Positions 28,296 through 36,060 of a DNA stretch of 64,000 nt are shown one piece after another. The stretch is from positions 1 through 64,000 of the forward strand of contig CAJXWP010000004.1 of the NCBI GenBank assembly GCA_913062625.1. The letters run 5' to 3'. The notes under the pieces are model-generated. The model did no database searches. It was not told the origin of the DNA and saw nothing but the letters and a program-made list of their open reading frames with translations. The stretch comes from an uncultured Haliea sp. (lineage in GTDB: Bacteria > Pseudomonadota > Gammaproteobacteria > Pseudomonadales > Halieaceae). Position 1 is the first letter of the stretch, and the number at the start of each line of letters is the position of its first letter. The position numbers were made by a program, and so were the translations under genes.

Positions 28296-28536
28296 AGTGT
28301 TGCTCCTGTTTGACCCATAGTGAGTGGCGCTGATCACATAGTATTAACGATTTCTGGTTGCGGGGGAAACTCACCATCGTATTCTGCTTCCGCTGGTACA
28401 TTTAAAGCAACCTAATAGCGCGGAAAGTGGCCCAATGATCTGAAATGTCATGTTCACATGATCCTTTGCGTCATTGAGAAGCAGAGGTCGCTCACTGATA
28501 CTGTCTCACCTGAAATCAATCCCACCAAGGAGGGCT

Positions 28537-28983
28537 GTGACTGTGTCGCAACCAGATGTTCTCAACCAGGCCTTTGAGCTTGGATATACTTATACTCGCT
28601 CCACCGGCCCGGTGATTGGCCGATTCCTCACTGAGCTTAGAAACCGGAACATTGTTGGCATCAAGGCCAGTGATGGGAGGGTGGTGGTGCCGCCCATGGA
28701 GTACGACCCCAATACTGCGGAAGAACTCAGTGAATTCGTTGAGGTTGGCCAGCAGGGGGAGGTCGTAAGTTTTGCGTGGGTCAAGGAACCCCGCGAAGCT
28801 CATCCTATGGATGTGCCGTTTGCTTGGGCGATGATCAAACTCGACGGCGCAGACGTGCCTATGATCCACTGCGTGGCGGCTGCGAGCGAAGATGCGATCG
28901 CGACGGGCGCTCGCGTGCAGGTGGTTTGGGCCGATGAAACTATCGGCTACATGACCGATATTCGCTGCTTCGAACTGGTTTAG
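28537..28983 (+). CDS. DUF35 / OB-fold thiolase-associated protein (zinc-ribbon cysteines absent)
   Basis: Shared architecture with next gene: RFLTELRNRNIVGIKASDGRVVVPPMEYD...; GTG start after AAGGAGG. Confidence 0.82.
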   Translation: MTVSQPDVLNQAFELGYTYTRSTGPVIGRFLTELRNRNIVGIKASDGRVVVPPMEYDPNTAEELSEFVEVGQQGEVVSFAWVKEPREAHPMDVPFAWAMIKLDGADVPMIHCVAAASEDAIATGARVQVVWADETIGYMTDIRCFELV

Positions 28984-28994
28984 GAGAGCATGTT

Positions 28995-29510
28995 ATGAGT
29001 GAAGAACAAGAAGTAGTGACCGTTGTAAAAGCGCCGGTCTATCTGAAGTATAATTTCACTGCGGGCGCGGCTCCGGCGCGTTTTCTGGCACAGATTAAAA
29101 AAGGCGTGTTGACAGGTCAGCGCTGTCCCAAGTGCTCCGCGGTCTATGTGCCACCGAGAGGCTCTTGCGGGGGCTGCGGTGTTGCCACTGAAGAAGAGGT
29201 TGTGTTGTCCAATAAAGCGACGGTGCAGTCATTCACCATTGTCTACATCCCTATCCCCAATAACCCGATCGAGCCGCCCTATATTATTGCCAACGTGGTA
29301 CCGGATGGGGCCAACATTTCCTTCATCCACCTCATGAGTGAGTGCGTTAACGAGGATGTCCATATTGGAGCACGCGTTGAGGCAGTGTGGAAGCCGAAAG
29401 AGGAATGGGATTTTGCTATGGACAATATCCGATACTACAGGCCGATCGATGAGCCCAATGTACCAGTGGATCAGATCGGCAAATTACCTGTAACCGGTCT
29501 GGAGGGCTAA
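28995..29510 (+). CDS. DUF35 / OB-fold zinc-ribbon protein (ChsH2-like accessory)
   Basis: GVLTGQRCPKCSAVYVPPRGSCGGCGVATEE (two CxxC pairs) followed by OB-fold. Confidence 0.9.
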   Translation: MSEEQEVVTVVKAPVYLKYNFTAGAAPARFLAQIKKGVLTGQRCPKCSAVYVPPRGSCGGCGVATEEEVVLSNKATVQSFTIVYIPIPNNPIEPPYIIANVVPDGANISFIHLMSECVNEDVHIGARVEAVWKPKEEWDFAMDNIRYYRPIDEPNVPVDQIGKLPVTGLEG

Positions 29511-29513
29511 CCT

Positions 29514-30572
29514 GTGAAAGAAATTGCAATAGTAGGCTTTAAGCAGTCCGACAGTGTGTCTGACGCTGGAGCGGTGAACGAAGTTGAGATGATCATGCCT
29601 GTGCTGAGCAGTGTTTTTCAGCAGGTGGGTATCAACAATGCTCAGGATGTGGGTTTCGTCTGCTCCGGCAGTTGCGACTATCTGCAGGGTGCGGCCTTTG
29701 CCTTTGTGGCCGGTGTCGATGCTTTGGGTGCCGTGCCACCGATCAAGGAGTCACATGTTGAGATGGATGCGGCATGGGCGCTGTATGAATCGATACTGAA
29801 AATTCGTATGGGTCATGCTGAGTCTGCGCTGATCTATGGTTTCGGCAAGTCGTCACCGGGTGAACTACCGATTGTCATGTCGCAGCAGCTTGATCCTTAT
29901 TATCTTGCGCCCCTATGGGTCGACAGTATTTCACTGGCTGCACTGCAGGCGCGTCTTATGTTGGATCAGGGTTTGATTACGGAACGTGATATGGCTGAAG
30001 TGGTATCTCGATCGCGCCGCAATGCTATGAATAATCCTCACGCACAACTTGCTGGTGACGTTGCACCCGATGATGTGCTGGCCGAGGAAATGTACCTTTC
30101 GCCGCTGCGCAAAGCCGATATCTGTCCAGTGTCAGATGGCGCCAGCGCGATGATCATCGCTACTGTCGACAAGGCAAAGGAATGGGGCGTGCCTTACGCG
30201 ATTATCAGTGGTATCGATCACCGTATTGAAACGCACAACCTCGGAATGCGTGACCTCACTGATTCAGTTTCCACCCGCACCGCAGCAAAACGCGCCGGTA
30301 TGGATGCTGGCAAGGTAGAGGTTGCAGAGCTCTATGCGCCTTTCAGTCATCAGGAAATTATTCTCAGCCGGGCACTTGGCTTGGGCGACGAGACCCGAAT
30401 TAATCCCAGTGGTGGTGTGCTTGCCGGAAACCTGATGATGGCGTCAGGCCTATCGCGGATCGGCGAAGTCTTTAACCGTATTGTCAGTGGTGAGGTGCAG
30501 CGCGGTATTGCTCATGCAACGTCGGGCCCTTGTTTGCAGCACAACCTGGTAACCGTATTGGAGAAAGCATAA
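29514..30572 (+). CDS. Thiolase-family protein (lipid-transfer protein/SCPx-like)
   Basis: EIAIVGFKQSDS, ADICPVSDGASAMIIATVDKAKEWG, ALGLGDETRINPSGGVLAGNLMMASGLSRIGEVFNRI. Confidence 0.9.
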   Translation: MKEIAIVGFKQSDSVSDAGAVNEVEMIMPVLSSVFQQVGINNAQDVGFVCSGSCDYLQGAAFAFVAGVDALGAVPPIKESHVEMDAAWALYESILKIRMGHAESALIYGFGKSSPGELPIVMSQQLDPYYLAPLWVDSISLAALQARLMLDQGLITERDMAEVVSRSRRNAMNNPHAQLAGDVAPDDVLAEEMYLSPLRKADICPVSDGASAMIIATVDKAKEWGVPYAIISGIDHRIETHNLGMRDLTDSVSTRTAAKRAGMDAGKVEVAELYAPFSHQEIILSRALGLGDETRINPSGGVLAGNLMMASGLSRIGEVFNRIVSGEVQRGIAHATSGPCLQHNLVTVLEKA

Positions 30573-31735
30573 TGGCTAATTTGGCAGCGGTGGTCGGCAT
30601 AGGCCAGACCAAATATATGACGAAGCGATTGGATGTTTCGATTGCCGGTTTGGTCCGAGAAGCGGCGGTAAACGCTCTGCAGGATGCGGATCTGACGTGG
30701 GACGATATCGACGCAGTGATTCTCGGTAAGGCCCCCGATATGTTCGAGGGTGTCATTATGCCAGAGGCTTATCTAACCGACGCATTGGGCTGTAATGGCA
30801 AGCCTATGCTGCGGGTACACACCGCCGGATCCGTGGGAGGTTCAACCGCGTTGGTGGCAGCATCTCACGTGCAAAGCGGCATGTTTAAGCGTGTCCTGAC
30901 AGTGGCTTTTGAGAAGCAGTCTGAATCTAATGCGATGTGGGCGTTGTCGAACCCGCAACCTTTCTCCACGCATCTTAACGCGGGTGCAGGTGGCTATTTT
31001 GCGCCTATTATTCGCGAGTATATGCGCCGCTCAAACGCGCCCTACAATGTGGGCATTAAAGTGGCGGTGAAAGACCGTCTGCACGGCGCGCGTAACCCGT
31101 TGGCGCATTTGCAGAAACCTGATATTACGATGCAGGAAGTGGAAGATTCTTTCATGCTGTGGGATCCGATACGTTTTCTTGAGGCGTGTCCTTCGTCTGA
31201 TGGAGCGTGTGCGATGATTATTGCGAATGAAGAGCTAGCAGACAAATCAGCTAAGAAGCCGGCCTGGATTCGCGGGGTTGCTATGCGTTCAGAGCCCACT
31301 ATGTTCGCTGGTCGCGATGAGGTTAATCCGCAGGCCGGTCGCGATTGTGCAGCGGATGTCTACAAGCAAGCGGGCATTACCGATCCGCGCAAAGATCTCG
31401 ATTGTGCCGAAGTTTACGTGCCGTTTAGCTGGTATGAGCCGATGTGGTTGGAGAACCTTGGGTTTGCGCCTGAGGGCGAAGGCTGGAAGTTGACCATGGA
31501 AGGTGCAACCTCATTGGATGAAGGTGGCGATATACCGTGGAACTGTTCCGGGGGTGTATTGTCTTCTAATGCGATTGGCGCATCCGGTATGATTCGTTTC
31601 GCGGAAGCGGCACGGCAGGTCCGTGGAGATGCCGGAGCTCACCAAGTCGAAGGTGCAAAACTAGCATTGGGTCACGCTTATGGCGGCGGTGCGCAGTTTT
31701 TCGCGATGTGGGTTGTAGGTTCCGAGAAACCGTAA
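30572..31735 (+). CDS. Thiolase-family protein (acetyl-CoA acetyltransferase/SCPx-like)
   Basis: AAVVGIGQTKYMTKRLDVSIAGLVREAAVNALQDADLTWDDIDAVILG, VHTAGSVGGSTALVAASHV, CSGGVLSSNAIGASGMIRFAEAARQV; start overlaps previous stop. Confidence 0.92.
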   Translation: MANLAAVVGIGQTKYMTKRLDVSIAGLVREAAVNALQDADLTWDDIDAVILGKAPDMFEGVIMPEAYLTDALGCNGKPMLRVHTAGSVGGSTALVAASHVQSGMFKRVLTVAFEKQSESNAMWALSNPQPFSTHLNAGAGGYFAPIIREYMRRSNAPYNVGIKVAVKDRLHGARNPLAHLQKPDITMQEVEDSFMLWDPIRFLEACPSSDGACAMIIANEELADKSAKKPAWIRGVAMRSEPTMFAGRDEVNPQAGRDCAADVYKQAGITDPRKDLDCAEVYVPFSWYEPMWLENLGFAPEGEGWKLTMEGATSLDEGGDIPWNCSGGVLSSNAIGASGMIRFAEAARQVRGDAGAHQVEGAKLALGHAYGGGAQFFAMWVVGSEKP

Positions 31736-31751
31736 GAGACACAGGGGAAAG

Positions 31752-33392
31752 ATGAGTATGGCAATGCATTACAATATTGCGGACCTGTATGAATTAGTGG
31801 CAGACAAGGTGCCTGCTCGCAGCGCTCTGGTGTGCGGGGATCAGCGTGCCACGTTTAAAGAGTTGGATCAGCGCGCGAACAAGTTAGCGCACTACCTTGC
31901 GTCTGAGGGCGTCGGGCCGGGCGATCACGTTGGATTATATTTATACAACTGCAACGAGTACCTTGAGGGGATGCTAGCCTGCTTCAAAATTCGTGCAGTG
32001 CCGATTAACGTCAACTACCGTTATGTGCAAGAAGAGCTGCTGTATATCTTCGACAATGCGGATATGGTGGCATGCATTCACAATCAGGAGTTTATTCCGC
32101 ACATCGATGAGGTGCGGGCCTCGGCTGCAGACCTCAAGACGTTTATCTGTGTAATGGACGAGTCGGGTTGCGACCCGGCATTGATCGGCAGCATTGAGTA
32201 TGAAGCGTCTATGGAAGGGCAGTCAGCTGCGCGCGATTTTGATGAGCGCGCCGACGATGACATGTTTCTGCTCTACACAGGCGGCACCACGGGCATGCCC
32301 AAGGGCGTGATGTGGCCACACAAGAACCTGTTCTACGCCGCATTGGGGGGCGGTGGTTGGTTTCATCCGGACGGTGCGATTACTGAGCCGGATCAGATCG
32401 CTGGACGTGTCGGTGATTTCGCTATCGTCGGTATGGCGCTGGCGCCACTCATGCACGGCGCCTGCTGGTGGTATGCCATCATCCAGATGCTGGGTGGTAA
32501 CTGCGTGGTACTCAATCCCCATCGTTCACTGGACGGCAGTCAAGTGTGGGACATCGTGGAGCAAGAGAAGGTCAACTCTCTATCCATCGTTGGCGACGCT
32601 ATGGGCATCCCGCTGCTGGACGCCTTGAGTGAACACCCTGACCGTTGGGACTTGAGCAGCTTGTTCAGTGTGGGTTCCGGTGGTGCAGTGTTTTCTGCCT
32701 CTAAGCAGGAAGAATTCAAGCAGCGTTTTCCCAATGTCATCATCATGAATTCGTTCGGTTCGTCAGAGGCCGGCAATATGGGTTTTGACAGCGGTGAAAA
32801 AAAGTCAGAGACAAAAGGGCTGGGCAATGTAGTTCAATCTGACTTTATGGATGTGATTACCGATGAAGAAGGCAAACCTCATGCACCTGTAAAGCCAGGT
32901 GAGACGGGGATCTTTGCCCGTTCCGGTTTTATCCCGGTGGGCTACTACAACGACCCGATTAAAACCGCTAAGACTTTTGTAAAGGTCGACGGTAAAATCT
33001 GGCTTCTCACAGGGGATGAAGCACGCCTTGAAGATGACGGCTCTATAACGGTCTACGGCCGCGGTTCCAATTGTATTAATTCCGGTGGTGAGAAGATTTT
33101 CCCTGAAGAAGTGGAAGAGGCTATTAAGGCTCACCCGGATGTATTCGACTGCTTAGTCGTGGATACTCCGGATGATCGTTTTGGCAGTAAAGTCACTGCA
33201 GTGATCGCCACTCGCAATGATTGCAGCGTTAGCCTTGATTCGATTCAGCAAGAGACGCGTAAACACGTGGCCGGTTACAAGGTGCCGCGTGAGCTGCACA
33301 TCGTAGCAGAAATCCCGCGTGCGCCCAGTGGCAAGCCGGCCTATCCGAAGGCGAAAGAAATTGCTCTGTCAGGTGAATTTAGGGTGCTGTGA
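31752..33392 (+). CDS. Acyl-CoA synthetase (AMP-dependent), FadD19-like
   Basis: LLYTGGTTGMPKGVMWPHKNLF, NSFGSSEAGNMGF, GDEARLEDDGSITVYGRGSNCINSGGEKIFPEEVEEAI, RAPSGKPAYPKAKEIA. Confidence 0.95.
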   Translation: MSMAMHYNIADLYELVADKVPARSALVCGDQRATFKELDQRANKLAHYLASEGVGPGDHVGLYLYNCNEYLEGMLACFKIRAVPINVNYRYVQEELLYIFDNADMVACIHNQEFIPHIDEVRASAADLKTFICVMDESGCDPALIGSIEYEASMEGQSAARDFDERADDDMFLLYTGGTTGMPKGVMWPHKNLFYAALGGGGWFHPDGAITEPDQIAGRVGDFAIVGMALAPLMHGACWWYAIIQMLGGNCVVLNPHRSLDGSQVWDIVEQEKVNSLSIVGDAMGIPLLDALSEHPDRWDLSSLFSVGSGGAVFSASKQEEFKQRFPNVIIMNSFGSSEAGNMGFDSGEKKSETKGLGNVVQSDFMDVITDEEGKPHAPVKPGETGIFARSGFIPVGYYNDPIKTAKTFVKVDGKIWLLTGDEARLEDDGSITVYGRGSNCINSGGEKIFPEEVEEAIKAHPDVFDCLVVDTPDDRFGSKVTAVIATRNDCSVSLDSIQQETRKHVAGYKVPRELHIVAEIPRAPSGKPAYPKAKEIALSGEFRVL

Positions 33393-33509
33393 CCGTTACT
33401 TTGCCGAAACGGATGAACAGCGCATGCGTTGTCTCATCTGATGCCGGCGTGCAGATCTCTCAGGCAAATAGAGCTGACGTAATTAATTCATTAACAGTAG
33501 GCAAAAAAC

Positions 33510-34328
33510 ATGGCAGAACTCGATATCAGCACCAAAAACTGCATCGTAGAGCAAGAAGGCAGTGTCCTGGTCGTCACGCTCAACCGCCCCGAGGCCAAGA
33601 ACGCCTTCAGTCCCGAAATGTTGCTGGGCATGTACAAGGCCTGGCGCCTGCTGGAGGAGGACGATTCGCTGATGTGTGCCATCCTTACCGCGAATGGTGA
33701 TACTTTTTGTGCGGGCATGGATCTGAAGGCAGGGGCTGACGGTGAGCACCGCTCTACGGATGAATTTATGGAGCTGATGGGTACTGTGCCGAACATACAT
33801 TGGCAAGCCTTGTTACGCGACAATAGGCCTAACAAGCCGTTGATTCTGGCCGTGGAAGGTTATGCGCTGGCCGGTGGCACCGAAATTCTACAGGGCACGG
33901 ATATCCGGATTGGCGCGGAGAATTCTATTTTTGGCGTTACCGAGGTCGCGCGCGGACTGTATCCTATGTCTGGTTCTACGGTTCGTCTTCGCCGTCAGAT
34001 TCCCTACTGCTTGGCAGCGGAAATCCTGTTATGTGGTGAACATATTAATGCGCAGCAGGCGCTGGATTTTGGTTTGATCAACAAGATCGTGCCAGCTGGA
34101 AAAACGTTAGAGGTGGCTAAGGAATATGCTGCTAAGATCTGCGCTAACGGGCCGCTCGCCGTGCGCGCGGTCACCCGATCGCTGCGTGAGCATCAGGAGT
34201 GTATGTCGGAAGAAGATGCTATGCTGGCCTCTGACGAGCTGGCGAACCCCGTTTTTGCATCCGCCGATGCCAGGGAAGGGATGAAAGCCTTCAAGGAAAA
34301 GCGCAAGGCCAATTTTACCGGTCAGTAA
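33510..34328 (+). CDS. Enoyl-CoA hydratase/isomerase (crotonase) family
   Basis: VVTLNRPEAKNAFSPEML, GDTFCAGMDLKAGADGE, EGYALAGGTEILQGTDIRIGAENSIFGVTEVARGLYP. Confidence 0.94.
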   Translation: MAELDISTKNCIVEQEGSVLVVTLNRPEAKNAFSPEMLLGMYKAWRLLEEDDSLMCAILTANGDTFCAGMDLKAGADGEHRSTDEFMELMGTVPNIHWQALLRDNRPNKPLILAVEGYALAGGTEILQGTDIRIGAENSIFGVTEVARGLYPMSGSTVRLRRQIPYCLAAEILLCGEHINAQQALDFGLINKIVPAGKTLEVAKEYAAKICANGPLAVRAVTRSLREHQECMSEEDAMLASDELANPVFASADAREGMKAFKEKRKANFTGQ

Positions 34329-34442
34329 GTGCGTCTGTAAAAAACTTGAGATTAGCGGTTTTCTGTTCAACTTAGGGAAGGGCAAGCCGCGGCGTCCTTA
34401 AGTGATCAAACTACCGTGACTATGGAGAATACGAGAGCCATC

Positions 34443-35117
34443 ATGAGCGACCGAGCCAACACATTTGATGACATCGTCGCTTCGCGTCATTCATTGCGTG
34501 CATTTTTACCCCAGTCTGTTGATGTTGATACGCTTGCGACGATATTTTCTGTCGCCCAGTGTGCGCCCAGTAACTGCAATACGCAGCCCTGGGTTGTGCA
34601 TGTGGCGTCGGGCGATAAACTACAGACGCTGCGTTCGAATATGCCAGAACGCTTTATGGCAGGCGAGTTCAGTATGGATTTTCCCTATGCGGGAGTGTAT
34701 GAGGGTGTTTATAAAGAGCGGCAGTATGGTGCAGCGCAGTCGCTGTATGATGCGGTCAGCATTACCCGCAAGGATAAGGAGGGCCGCAACAAGCAGTTCA
34801 TGCGTAACTTTACATTTTTTGACGCGCCTCACGTTGCTTTCTTGTTTCTACCGGAGCCGTTTGGCCTGCGTGAGGCGGCAGACCTTGGTATGTATGCCCA
34901 AACGTTGATGTTGACGCTGACGGCTCATGGCTTGGGCAGTTGTCCTCAGACGGCACTCAGTTTCCAAGCCGATTTTGTACGCGAGCAGTTGGAGATAGAC
35001 GCCAGTAATAAATTAGTATTCGGCTTGTCTTTTGGCTATCCAGATCCGGATGCGCCAGCCAATGCTTGCGTGACTGACCGCGCTGGACTGACTGACGCCG
35101 TGGCCTTCCACTTTTAA
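34443..35117 (+). CDS. Nitroreductase family protein
   Basis: FDDIVASRHSLRAFLPQSVDVDTLATIFSVAQCAPSNCNTQPWVVHVASG; GMYAQTLMLTLTAHGLGSCPQTA; alternative start 34422. Confidence 0.92.
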   Translation: MSDRANTFDDIVASRHSLRAFLPQSVDVDTLATIFSVAQCAPSNCNTQPWVVHVASGDKLQTLRSNMPERFMAGEFSMDFPYAGVYEGVYKERQYGAAQSLYDAVSITRKDKEGRNKQFMRNFTFFDAPHVAFLFLPEPFGLREAADLGMYAQTLMLTLTAHGLGSCPQTALSFQADFVREQLEIDASNKLVFGLSFGYPDPDAPANACVTDRAGLTDAVAFHF

Positions 35118-35133
35118 TACAACAGGTATTCGC

Positions 35134-35901
35134 ATGACTGATCTAGTACTTACTGACAACCGCGATGGTGTCTTGGTTGTCACCCTGAACCGGCCTGAGA
35201 AAAAGAATGCGATTAACACGCAGATGTGGATAGATATAAGGGAAACCTTCAGGGCCGCTGCTGCGGATGACGACGTGGTCTGTGTGTTGTTATGCGGTGC
35301 CGGCGATCACTTCTGTTCAGGGGTTGATTTGTCCAGCTTTGGTGAAGTGGCGGACGGAGACGAGCATCCGTTTGAGTCTGCCGCGCGGTCGGTCGTCGAG
35401 TTTGACAAGCCAATTGTGGCCGCGGCTAAAGGCGTTGCTATCGGTGGCGGCGCCACGGTGCTGTTTCATGCTGATATTGTCTATGTGGGAGAAAGCTTGC
35501 GTATGCGGTTGCCTTTCGCCAATCTCGGGTTGGTGCCGGAGTGGGGCAGCAGCTATATGTTGCAGGCCAACATTGGTGCACAACGTGCGGCCGAATTGTT
35601 TTATACTGCTGAATGGGTTAGTGCGGACAAGGCGCTAAACGCGGGCATTGCTGCGGGTGTGCTGCCCGATGCAGATTTGTTCGAACACGCGTTGTCTAAA
35701 GCGCAGGAGATTGCGCAATGGCCGGTTAACGCCCTGCGGGAAATCAAACGCTCCCTGCGACTGCATCATCTCGATGCTATCGACACCGCGATCAAGGCCG
35801 AGCAGGCCGGTATGGCGCGCCAAGCTGGTTCACCCGAGAATATTGAGGCGATCACAGCGTTTATTGAGAAGCGCGCGCCAAATTTTCGTGACATAGGGTG
35901 A
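35134..35901 (+). CDS. Enoyl-CoA hydratase/isomerase (crotonase) family
   Basis: VVTLNRPEKKNAINTQMW, GDHFCSGVDLSSF, AAKGVAIGGGATVLFHADIVYVGESLRMRLPFANLGLVPEWGSS. Confidence 0.93.
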   Translation: MTDLVLTDNRDGVLVVTLNRPEKKNAINTQMWIDIRETFRAAAADDDVVCVLLCGAGDHFCSGVDLSSFGEVADGDEHPFESAARSVVEFDKPIVAAAKGVAIGGGATVLFHADIVYVGESLRMRLPFANLGLVPEWGSSYMLQANIGAQRAAELFYTAEWVSADKALNAGIAAGVLPDADLFEHALSKAQEIAQWPVNALREIKRSLRLHHLDAIDTAIKAEQAGMARQAGSPENIEAITAFIEKRAPNFRDIG

Positions 35902-36060
35902 TCTCAAACGCCGGCTTGTCTGAGCCGCAGTAAGCCGGAGCCGATCTAACGGCCCATGTTATTGCAGCGCCCCGGCTTTTCTTATACTTCATATCGATAG
36001 TGAGATTTAAGTGGCATGGAAGCTAAATTATGATGATTTATGCTTCTGGAGATGTTCTTT

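Noticed and set aside
35925-35985. Possible terminator (AAGCCGG...CCGGCTTTTCTT)
   Set aside because: Loop of about 40 nt is too long for a confident intrinsic terminator
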